Notes under the pieces: generated by a model
Databases searched by the model: none
What the model was told of the DNA's origin: nothing
What the model saw: the letters and a program-made list of their open reading frames with translations, nothing else
Part shown: positions 42,419-50,256 of the stretch, piece by piece
Layout of the letters: each line of letters begins with the position of its first letter
How positions within the stretch are numbered: the first letter of the stretch is position 1
Assembly: GCA_019635775.1 (NCBI GenBank)
Contig: JAHBYU010000002.1
Coordinates: 62,001-126,000, forward strand
DNA length: 64,000 bases
Direction of reading: 5' to 3'
From: Rhizobiaceae bacterium
Lineage (GTDB): Bacteria > Pseudomonadota > Alphaproteobacteria > Rhizobiales > Rhizobiaceae
Translations under genes and position numbers: made by a program

Positions 42419-42430
42419 GTGGGCGGGGCG

Positions 42431-42463
42431 GGCGGAGAGCCGTTCAACGGACGGCTTTCCGCC
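42431..42463 (+). terminator. terminator-like hairpin after degP
   Basis: GGCGGAGAGCCGT (42431-42443) pairs with ACGGCTTTCCGCC (42451-42463) with one mismatch around a TCAACGG loop, followed by TCTCTGT. It lies 13 bases after the degP stop and probably ends that transcript; about 220 bp remain before the response regulator gene for a new promoter. Confidence 0.65.
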
Positions 42464-42683
42464 TCTCTGTCCGGAACGGCATGGATGATTGCCCGACGCG
42501 GTCGGTCCCATGCCCGCGAGCTTCCAGCATCAGGCTCACAACCCCCGAGCCCTCCGCTGGAACCGGGCCTGCCTCGTTGAGTCAGTCTTACCTGGCGGGC
42601 ACGGCGGCAGCAGGCAAACCGCCTGCTGCCGGACACCATTTCACCATATCCTCCAGACGGCATTTTTCGCGTATAGAACGCCC

Positions 42684-43358
42684 ATGAAGATTCTCATCAT
42701 CGAGGACGACCGCGAAGCCGCCGATTACCTCGAGAAGGCTTTCGGCGAGGCCGGGCACACGGCCCACGTCGCGCGGGACGGCGAAACCGGCTTCGCGCTG
42801 GCAGAATCAGGCGAGTACGACGTCATGGTCGTCGACCGCATGCTGCCGCGCCGGGATGGCTTGTCCGTGATTGCCGGGCTGCGCTCGCGCGGCAACACGA
42901 CGCCGGTGCTTATCCTGTCGGCACTGGGCGAAGTTGACGATCGCGTGACGGGGCTGCGGGCCGGGGGCGACGACTACCTGACCAAGCCCTATGCGTTTTC
43001 GGAGCTGCTCGCGCGCGTGGAGGTGCTGAACCGGCGCGCCACGTCGAAGGAAGCGGAAACCATCTATCGCACCGGCGACCTCGAACTCGATCGTCTGTCG
43101 CATACCGTCAAGCGCTGCGGCAAGGAGATAACCCTCCAGCCCAGGGAGTTCCGCCTGCTGGAATATCTGATGCGCCATGCCGGTCAGGTCGTCACCCGCA
43201 CCATGCTTCTCGAAAACGTATGGGACTATCATTTCGATCCGCAAACCAACGTGATCGACGTTCATGTCTCGCGCCTGCGGGGCAAGATCGAAAAGGGCTT
43301 CGACAGCCCGATACTGCACACGATTCGCGGCGCCGGCTACATGCTCAAGGCGGCCTGA
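42684..43358 (+). CDS. OmpR-family response regulator (CusR/CopR-like)
   Basis: A 224-residue response regulator: receiver (KILIIEDDREAADYLEKAFG, phospho-Asp in VMVVDRMLPRRDG, Lys in YLTKPYAFSELLARV) and winged helix (LQPREFRLLEYLMRHAGQVV, NVIDVHVSRLRGKIEKGFD). The sequence is of the CusR/TctD-like heavy-metal regulator branch by general resemblance, but the signal is not known. I start it at ATG 42684; the frame upstream of it is non-coding. It overlaps the kinase gene by one base. Confidence 0.88.
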   Translation: MKILIIEDDREAADYLEKAFGEAGHTAHVARDGETGFALAESGEYDVMVVDRMLPRRDGLSVIAGLRSRGNTTPVLILSALGEVDDRVTGLRAGGDDYLTKPYAFSELLARVEVLNRRATSKEAETIYRTGDLELDRLSHTVKRCGKEITLQPREFRLLEYLMRHAGQVVTRTMLLENVWDYHFDPQTNVIDVHVSRLRGKIEKGFDSPILHTIRGAGYMLKAA

Positions 43359-44815
43359 TGACGCTGCGGCTGCCGGCGATCATGCGCACGACCGCGGCGA
43401 GGTTGTCGGCACTCTATTTCATCCTGTTCGCGCTCTGCGCCATCGTCCTCGTTTTCTACATGACGTCGCTGTCGGCAAGCATGCTGACAGCGCAGACCAT
43501 GGAGACGATCAACGAGGAAGTGCAGGGGTTGGATCGGGCCTACCGGCGCGGCGGTCTTCCCTTTCTTGTCCGGGTGATCGAGCAACGTTCCCGTCAACCG
43601 GGAGCAAACCTCTATCTCATCGCCGATGCGAACGGCCGCATTCTCACCGGAAACGTGGAAAGTCTGGAACCCGGCGTGCTTGAATCGGAAGGCTGGACCG
43701 ACCGGCCTTTCATGTATCAGCGCTACGGCGAAGGTTCTTCGGAGCGACGCCAGCCCAATGTCAGCGACATAGAGGCGCCGGCCACTTCCATAGAAACGCG
43801 GCATGCCGCAATCGCACTGATCTCGCGTCTGCCCAACCAGATGATCGTGCTTGTGGGTCGAGACCTTGGCGAACCGGAACGGTTGCAGGGCGTGGTCAAG
43901 CGGGCGCTGACCTTCGCGCTCGGGATCATGGCTTTCGGCGGACTGCTCATCTGGTATTTCGTTGGCCGCAGGGCGCTGAAACGCATCGACAGCGTTTCGG
44001 ATGCGGGCAAGCGCATCATGGGCGGGGACCTGACGGGACGGCTTCCGGTGACCGGAGCCGGCGACGAGTTCGACCGTCTGTCCGAAAACCTCAACACAAT
44101 GCTGACCAGGATTGCGGGCCTGAACGAAGGTCTGAGACAGGTCTCCGACAATATCGCGCACGACCTCAAGACACCGCTGACGCGACTTCGCAACCGCGCG
44201 GAGGCGGCACTGGCAGGCGACCCCGGCGAGGCCGGATATCGCGAGGCGCTGGAAGCGACCATCGCGGAGTCGGACCGGCTCATAAAGACGTTCAACGCGA
44301 TCCTGATGATATCGAGGCTGGAGGCAGGCTATTCGGCCGAGGCTTCGGTGAGGATCGACCTCGCCGCCGTCGTGCATGACGTCGTTGAACTCTACGAGCC
44401 GGCTGCCGAGGAAGTCGGCGTGACGATCGAGGCGCCCGATGCCGGCGGGAGCTTTTTCATCGACGGAAACCGGGAACTGATAGCGCAGGCGCTCTCCAAC
44501 ATCGTCGACAACGCGATCAAGTATTCGTCCTCATCCTCGCAAGCGCCGGCTGTGAAGGTCTCGATCATCGAAAAGGACGGCGAAACGAGCGTCAGGGTCG
44601 CCGACAACGGACCGGGGATTCCCGACCAGAGCGATCGCGAGCGCGCGACCGAAAGATTTGTGCGGCTCGAACAAAGCCGATCGCAGCCCGGTTCCGGTCT
44701 TGGTCTAAGCCTTGCCAAGGCGATCATGAAGTTTCATGGAGGGCGACTGGAATTGCTGCCCGGCGAGCCCGGCTTGACTGTCATGATGACCTTTCCGAAG
44801 CGGAGGAGCGAATAG
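43358..44815 (+). CDS. sensor histidine kinase with HAMP domain
   Basis: A 485-residue inner-membrane kinase partner of the preceding regulator. Helix 1 is about residues 15-38 (LSALYFILFALCAIVLVFYM), then a periplasmic domain to about 185, helix 2 (LTFALGIMAFGGLLIWYFVG), a HAMP linker (RIMGGDLTGRLPVTGAGDEF), the H-box NIAHDLKTPLTRLRNRAEAA, N-box NIVDNAIKYSSSSS and G boxes DNGPGIPD and GSGLGLSLAKAI. Its ATG shares a base with the regulator stop. glnE follows after 51 bp. The signal is unknown; neighbourhood with degP and ccm suggests envelope or redox stress. Confidence 0.9.
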   Translation: MTLRLPAIMRTTAARLSALYFILFALCAIVLVFYMTSLSASMLTAQTMETINEEVQGLDRAYRRGGLPFLVRVIEQRSRQPGANLYLIADANGRILTGNVESLEPGVLESEGWTDRPFMYQRYGEGSSERRQPNVSDIEAPATSIETRHAAIALISRLPNQMIVLVGRDLGEPERLQGVVKRALTFALGIMAFGGLLIWYFVGRRALKRIDSVSDAGKRIMGGDLTGRLPVTGAGDEFDRLSENLNTMLTRIAGLNEGLRQVSDNIAHDLKTPLTRLRNRAEAALAGDPGEAGYREALEATIAESDRLIKTFNAILMISRLEAGYSAEASVRIDLAAVVHDVVELYEPAAEEVGVTIEAPDAGGSFFIDGNRELIAQALSNIVDNAIKYSSSSSQAPAVKVSIIEKDGETSVRVADNGPGIPDQSDRERATERFVRLEQSRSQPGSGLGLSLAKAIMKFHGGRLELLPGEPGLTVMMTFPKRRSE

Positions 44816-44866
44816 GAAAGGCGTCTGCGGGCGGCGGAGGAGGTCGAACTGCTTATTGAACCCGGA

Positions 44867-47776
44867 TTGAAGATCGTACCGCTCGACGCCGGCCATGCGC
44901 ATGCGGAACTCGCCGAGATTGCCGCCGCCGCAGAGGAGCAGGGATTGGCCCGCCTGGCGCAATATCTTGCCGCGCGCGGCAAGACGCAGGATGTCCTGGC
45001 GGCGGCCTTCGACCTCTCGGAATTCCTGCGCGACTGCGCGCTCCGTCGTCCCGAGATGCTGGACGGATTGCTGGACAAGTCGATCGATCAGCGGCTTGCG
45101 GAATTGCTCGGCGAGATCAAGGCCTCGCCCTATGAAGACGAGCCAGGCGAAACCGGCCTGATGGCCAGCCTGCGCCAGCGAAAGGGCGAAGCGCATTTCC
45201 TGATCGCGCTTGCCGACCTCGCCGGCGAGGCGGATACCGGACAGACAGTCAGACGGTTGAGCGAACTGGCGGACGCCTGCGTTGGCGCCGCGATAGACTT
45301 CCTGCTCCTCGACGCACACAGGCAGGGCAAGCTCAAGCTGCCGGACCCGGCCGTGCCGGGAAAAGGTTCAGGATGGATCGTGCTCGGCATGGGCAAGCTT
45401 GGCGCGCACGAACTGAACTTCTCTTCCGATATCGATCTTATCCTCTTTTTCGATCCCGATGCCCCGGCGGTCGTTGACCCCTATGAGGCCTCCGAGCATT
45501 TCGTCAGGATGGCGCGGCGTCTCGTGCGCATCCTTCAGGACCGGACTGCGGATGGATACGTCTTCCGGACAGATCTGCGTCTGCGCCCCGATCCCGGCTC
45601 CACGCCGCTGGCCATACCGGTCGAGGCGGCTCTGAACTACTACGAGGGTCGTGGCCAGAACTGGGAACGCGCTGCCATGATCAAGGCCCGACCGGTAGCT
45701 GGTGACATCGAGGCGGGAAACGCGTTCCTGAAAGAGCTCCAGCCCTATGTCTGGCGCAAATATCTCGACTACGCCGCAATTGCCGATGTCCATTCGATCA
45801 AGCGCCAGATCCATGCCCACAAGGGGCATGGCGAGGTCGCGATCAAGGGACACAACGTCAAGCTCGGTCGCGGAGGAATCCGCGAGATCGAGTTCTTCGT
45901 GCAGACCCAGCAGCTTATTGCGGGCGGGCGCTTTCCCGAACTGCGCGGCAAGGCAACGGTGCCGATGCTAGGCGAACTTGCCGCACGCGGCTGGATCACG
46001 CCCGAGGCGCGCGACGGGCTCAGCCGGCAATACTGGTTCCTGCGCAAGGTCGAGCACGCGATCCAGATGGTCGCGGACGAACAGACGCACACCCTTCCGG
46101 ACACCGACGAGGGACTGGAGCGCATCGCGCGGATGCTGGGCTTTGCCGATGCCGACGCGTTCTCGGCTTCGCTGCGCGCCGCGCTGCTGGATGTGGAAGG
46201 GCATTACGCGGCGCTTTTCGAGACCGCGCCCGAGCTGTCGACCGCCGTCGGAAATCTCGTCTTCACGGGCGACGTGGACGATCCGGACACTCTCGAGACG
46301 CTGTCGCGCCTCGGGTTCAAACGCCCCAGCGACATATGCCGCGTCATTCGCAGCTGGCATTTCGGACGCTACCGGGCAACGCAATCCGCCGAGGCGCGCG
46401 AAAGGCTGACCGAGCTTACACCGGCGCTTCTGGAGGCTTTCGGCAAGACGAAGAAGGCCGACAAGGCCCTGATGCGGTTCGACCAGTTCCTGTCGGGCCT
46501 TCCGGCGGGAATCCAGCTTTTTTCGCTGCTCCAGTCCAATCCCGGCCTCCTCAGGCTGCTGGCGACGATCATGGGGTCAGCGCCGCGGCTGGCTGAAATC
46601 ATCACGCGGCGGCCCCATGTGTTCGACGGACTGCTCGATCCAGCGCTTCTGGCGGAACTGCCGGATCGCGCCTATCTCTCGGCACGGCTTGCAGCCTTCA
46701 TCGACAGTTCTGCCCAATATGAGGAAGTGCTCGATCGGCTACGCATTTTCGGAGCCGAGCAGAAATTCCTGATTGGCGTCAGGCTGCTAGCCGGCGCAAT
46801 CGACGCGATCCGTGCCGGCAAGGCCTTCTCCGACCTCGCTGACCTGACAATCGGTGCGACGCTGGATGCCGTCCAGAAGGAGTTCGCCCGCCGGCATGGG
46901 CATGTACCTGGTGGAAGGGTTGCCATCCTCGGCATGGGCAAGCTCGGCAGCCGTGAACTGACTGCCGGGTCTGACGTCGACCTGATCCTGCTCTACGACC
47001 ATTTGCCCGACGCCGAGGAGTCCGACGGGGACAAGCCGCTCGCGCCCTCTTACTACTACACGCGCATGACACAGCGCCTGATTGCCGCGGTTTCCGCCCC
47101 GACTGCCGAGGGTGTGCTCTACGAACTCGATCTCAGGCTGCGTCCTTCGGGCAACAAGGGGCCGGTCGCAACGCATATCGATGCCTTCAGGAAGTACCAG
47201 CGCTCCGAGGCGTGGACGTGGGAGCACATGGCCTTGACGCGCGCGCGGACGGTTGCGGGCGATCGCGATCTCGCGTCGGAGATCGAGGCCGAGGTGGCGG
47301 GCATTCTGGCGCTTCCTCGCGATGCGTCCAAGATCGCCGCGGAGGCGACCGAGATGCGCGATCTGATCGAGACCGAGAAACCGCCGCGCGACATCTGGGA
47401 TATCAAGCTCATCCCCGGCGGGTTGATCGACCTGGAATTCATCGCGCAGGTGGCGACGCTGACCGGCAAGGTCGAGGGCGAGGGGAGAACGACAGCGACG
47501 GCCGTCGCGCTCGCACGGCTTTCGCCCGATTTCGCGACCGACCAGGTTCGCAGGGAACTGGCCGAGGCATGGGCTTTCTATGCCGCACTCACGCAGATGA
47601 TACGGCTTTGCCTGACAGGTCCGTTCGAGAAGGAGGACAGTCCGCCCGGCCTCACGGACCTGCTTCTGGCCGCTACCGATTTGCCCGACATCAAGGTTCT
47701 GGAAGCGCATCTGAATGATGTTTCAGGTACAGTGCGCGGCCATTTCAATTGGCTGCTCGGTCGCAGGAAACGCTGA
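44867..47776 (+). CDS. glnE: bifunctional glutamine synthetase adenylyltransferase/deadenylase GlnE
   Basis: GlnE adds or removes AMP on glutamine synthetase according to nitrogen status. The 969-residue protein has two copies of a GlnE nucleotidyltransferase core followed by a GlnD-type helical domain. The N-terminal deadenylase core is VLGMGKLGAHELNFSSDIDL near residue 165, and the C-terminal adenylylase core is ILGMGKLGSRELTAGSDVDL near residue 690; each has the GSDxD metal site. The start is TTG 44867 by default: no ATG or GTG lies between it and the previous stop, and the GGAGGAGG 24 bases upstream points to a start slightly earlier. Convergent with pleC, only five bases apart. Confidence 0.95.
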   Translation: MKIVPLDAGHAHAELAEIAAAAEEQGLARLAQYLAARGKTQDVLAAAFDLSEFLRDCALRRPEMLDGLLDKSIDQRLAELLGEIKASPYEDEPGETGLMASLRQRKGEAHFLIALADLAGEADTGQTVRRLSELADACVGAAIDFLLLDAHRQGKLKLPDPAVPGKGSGWIVLGMGKLGAHELNFSSDIDLILFFDPDAPAVVDPYEASEHFVRMARRLVRILQDRTADGYVFRTDLRLRPDPGSTPLAIPVEAALNYYEGRGQNWERAAMIKARPVAGDIEAGNAFLKELQPYVWRKYLDYAAIADVHSIKRQIHAHKGHGEVAIKGHNVKLGRGGIREIEFFVQTQQLIAGGRFPELRGKATVPMLGELAARGWITPEARDGLSRQYWFLRKVEHAIQMVADEQTHTLPDTDEGLERIARMLGFADADAFSASLRAALLDVEGHYAALFETAPELSTAVGNLVFTGDVDDPDTLETLSRLGFKRPSDICRVIRSWHFGRYRATQSAEARERLTELTPALLEAFGKTKKADKALMRFDQFLSGLPAGIQLFSLLQSNPGLLRLLATIMGSAPRLAEIITRRPHVFDGLLDPALLAELPDRAYLSARLAAFIDSSAQYEEVLDRLRIFGAEQKFLIGVRLLAGAIDAIRAGKAFSDLADLTIGATLDAVQKEFARRHGHVPGGRVAILGMGKLGSRELTAGSDVDLILLYDHLPDAEESDGDKPLAPSYYYTRMTQRLIAAVSAPTAEGVLYELDLRLRPSGNKGPVATHIDAFRKYQRSEAWTWEHMALTRARTVAGDRDLASEIEAEVAGILALPRDASKIAAEATEMRDLIETEKPPRDIWDIKLIPGGLIDLEFIAQVATLTGKVEGEGRTTATAVALARLSPDFATDQVRRELAEAWAFYAALTQMIRLCLTGPFEKEDSPPGLTDLLLAATDLPDIKVLEAHLNDVSGTVRGHFNWLLGRRKR

Positions 47777-47781
47777 ACGGC

Positions 47782-50112
47782 TCAGGCCGCGGCTTTCGCC
47801 GGCTGCTCCGTTCCCCGCGTCGGTATGCGCACCGACACGATGGTTCCGACGCCTTCCTTCGAGCGGATTTTCAACGCCCCGCCATGCAGTTGCGCAAGCG
47901 AGCGCGAGATCGCAAGCCCGAGCCCGGACCCCGTATGGTTTTTCGAGAACTGGTTCTGCACCTGCTCGAACGGCCGACCAAGCTTGCCGAGAGCCGTCTT
48001 GGGAATGCCGCAGCCATTGTCCTCGATGGTGAGCGTCAGAGCGCCGGCGGTATTGCGCGCGCGCACCGAGATGCGTCCGCCTTCGCCAGTGAACTTCACC
48101 GCGTTCGAAAGCAGGTTGATGGCGATCTGCTTGATGGCGCGCCGGTCCGCATAGACGCGAAGCGTATCGGCGATCTGCGTCTCAACCGTGATCTCCTTCT
48201 TTGCCGCCTGCAGGGAGATCACCTTCACCGTCTCGTGGATCAGCGGGCAGAGGTCGATCTCCTCGCGCTCGACCGAGAACTGCCCTGCCTCGATCTTAGA
48301 CATGTCGAGAATGTCGTTGATGACGCCGAGAAGGTAGGTCCCGCTTGCCTGGATGTCGCGTGCATATTCCTCGTAGCGGTCGGATCCCAACGGACCGAAA
48401 AGCCGCGATTCCATCACTTCGGAGAACCCGATGATGGCGTTGAGCGGCGTACGCAACTCATGTGACATGTTGGCGAGGAATTCGGACTTGGCCCGGTTGG
48501 CGGCCTCGGCGCGCTCAGTTTCGCGCATGTATTTGCGGTTCAGTTCCACGAGCTCGGCCGACCGCTCCTGCTCGGAGCGGCGCGCGAGGCTGAGATCGTG
48601 AATGGTCGCCATCAGGCGGCGCTCGCTGTCGAGAAGCTTGTCCTGATGCTGCTTAATCTGGGTGATGTCGGAACCCACCGAAACCGTGCCGCCGTCGCGC
48701 GTGCGAAGTTCGTTCACCTGCAGCCAGCGCCCGTCGAGCAGCTGCCGCTCGAAACTCAGCCCGCCGCGCGCGCCGTTCGCATTGGCAAGTCGCCGCTCGG
48801 CTGCAAAGGCGAGCATCTTTGCCTCCAGGTCCGCCCGGGCGGCGCCTGGCATGATGTCACGGTCGGAGAGGCCGTTGTCCTGCTGGTACTTCGAGTTGCA
48901 CATGACGAGCCGCTGCGAGGAGTCCCAAAGCACGAAGGATTCGTTGATGCTCTCGATCGCGGTTCGCAGCCGCATGTCGGCCGCCTCGGAGCGAAGCGCC
49001 AGGTTCCGCTGCTCGCTCACATCGACCGCAATGCCGATCAGCTGGATTTCGGGGGCTTCCGGATCGATCACCTGCGCGCGGGCGCGAACCCACACCCACT
49101 GGCCGTTGGCGTGGCGCATGCGGAATACCTGGTCGATGTGATCGATTTCGCGCGCGACGATCTGCTTGGCCAGTTCGAAGAGGTCGCCGTCGTCCTCGTG
49201 GATGATGTCGGCCACGTCGCCGAAGGAGAGCATCGTCTCGCAAGACTTGTACCCCAGCATCTCGTACATGGAGCGCGACCAGTACATCTTGCCGCGCACC
49301 ATGTCCCAGTCCCAGAGCCCGCAACGTCCGCGCACGAGAGCGAGATCCACGCGCTGATGGGCCTCGACATAGATGCGGTCGGCGGCCTGCGCGCGGGCGG
49401 CCTGGCTGAAATAGGCATAGAGTACGATCAGCAGGACGCCCGCCGTCACGACGAAAAGCGAGACGTTCATGGAGACCGCCCTGCGCCATTCGGCAAAAAC
49501 GCGGTCCTGCGGGACCATCGCCACAGCTGCGCCCGACCTGTTGTCGGTCAGGTCGACGGTTGCGAGCCATATCTGTCCGTCGATGTTCACTTCCATCACC
49601 CCGGCGCGCTCGCCGAACATGAAAAGCGGCTGGCCGCCCACGACAAGGCTGTCGAGATTGCGTTGGCGCCACGCCGAGGCCGAGGGCGTTGTGGCGATCA
49701 CCTTGAAGGAACTGTCTGTGACGGCTAGCACGTGGCCGCGTGCCAGCATGCCGCTCTGCATGCTCTTCTGGATCAGCCGCTGGGATTCCGCGTCAGACGC
49801 ATTGCGGGTCGCATCCGCGAGCATGAGGGAATTGGCAAGTTCGCCCGCAGCAAAGCTGAGGACCGCCCTGGCGTCGTGCTCCACATCGTCGCGTAACGCC
49901 ATGAGCGACATGACGCGCACCGTCGCAACGACAACCAGGAACACCAGGATGAGGATGGGGATCGAGCGCTTCAACAGGGGTTCCGCCGCGAGAAGGCGAC
50001 GATAGGCCGGTTCCGCGATAGCGCGCGCATTTCCGCCGACAGAGCCCTGCGCCTCGTTGCGCTGGGCAACAGTCGAGCCTTCGGGCGCGCTCCACGCGTC
50101 CGCTACGGCCAT
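47782..50112 (-). CDS. pleC: PleC-like membrane PAS sensor histidine kinase
   Basis: A kinase/phosphatase of the PleC/PdhS family that acts on DivK (and PleD) in cell-cycle and polarity control. From ATG 50112 the protein has 776 residues: helix 1 (IPILILVFLVVVATVRVMSL), a periplasmic domain, helix 2 (SLFVVTAGVLLIVLYAYFSQ), PAS domains at about 250-375 and 385-495, H-box NMSHELRTPLNAIIGFSEVM, N-box INLLSNAVKFTGEGG, and G boxes DNGCGIP and GSGLGLAISRSL. The FGPLGSDRYEEYARDI stretch is typical of PleC. GGGGGA lies six bases before the chosen ATG. In S. meliloti, as I recall, pleC is also the neighbour of glnE. Three GANTC sites lie upstream. Confidence 0.85.
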   Translation of the reverse strand: MAVADAWSAPEGSTVAQRNEAQGSVGGNARAIAEPAYRRLLAAEPLLKRSIPILILVFLVVVATVRVMSLMALRDDVEHDARAVLSFAAGELANSLMLADATRNASDAESQRLIQKSMQSGMLARGHVLAVTDSSFKVIATTPSASAWRQRNLDSLVVGGQPLFMFGERAGVMEVNIDGQIWLATVDLTDNRSGAAVAMVPQDRVFAEWRRAVSMNVSLFVVTAGVLLIVLYAYFSQAARAQAADRIYVEAHQRVDLALVRGRCGLWDWDMVRGKMYWSRSMYEMLGYKSCETMLSFGDVADIIHEDDGDLFELAKQIVAREIDHIDQVFRMRHANGQWVWVRARAQVIDPEAPEIQLIGIAVDVSEQRNLALRSEAADMRLRTAIESINESFVLWDSSQRLVMCNSKYQQDNGLSDRDIMPGAARADLEAKMLAFAAERRLANANGARGGLSFERQLLDGRWLQVNELRTRDGGTVSVGSDITQIKQHQDKLLDSERRLMATIHDLSLARRSEQERSAELVELNRKYMRETERAEAANRAKSEFLANMSHELRTPLNAIIGFSEVMESRLFGPLGSDRYEEYARDIQASGTYLLGVINDILDMSKIEAGQFSVEREEIDLCPLIHETVKVISLQAAKKEITVETQIADTLRVYADRRAIKQIAINLLSNAVKFTGEGGRISVRARNTAGALTLTIEDNGCGIPKTALGKLGRPFEQVQNQFSKNHTGSGLGLAISRSLAQLHGGALKIRSKEGVGTIVSVRIPTRGTEQPAKAAA

Positions 50113-50163
50113 GCCGATCCCCCGAGATGTTACAGTTGACGATCCGGCAAACACCGCACTTCC

Positions 50164-50193
50164 GAATCATCCATAAAGAATCAAAGGTGATTC
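50164..50193 (-). promoter_or_regulatory. cluster of three GANTC (CcrM methylation) sites upstream of pleC
   Basis: GAATC at 50164-50168, GAATC at 50178-50182 and GATTC at 50189-50193 occur within 30 bases, 52 to 81 bases before the pleC start, in the 144-bp gap after pepN. GANTC is methylated by CcrM in alphaproteobacteria, and sites in promoters can make transcription depend on methylation state through GcrA. The local AT-richness fits a promoter. Confidence 0.55.
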
Positions 50194-50256
50194 GCCTTGT
50201 CCAGAGGGGCGAGCCGAAAAGATTAAAAAATGATCTCGAAAGCGCGAATTTCGGGC

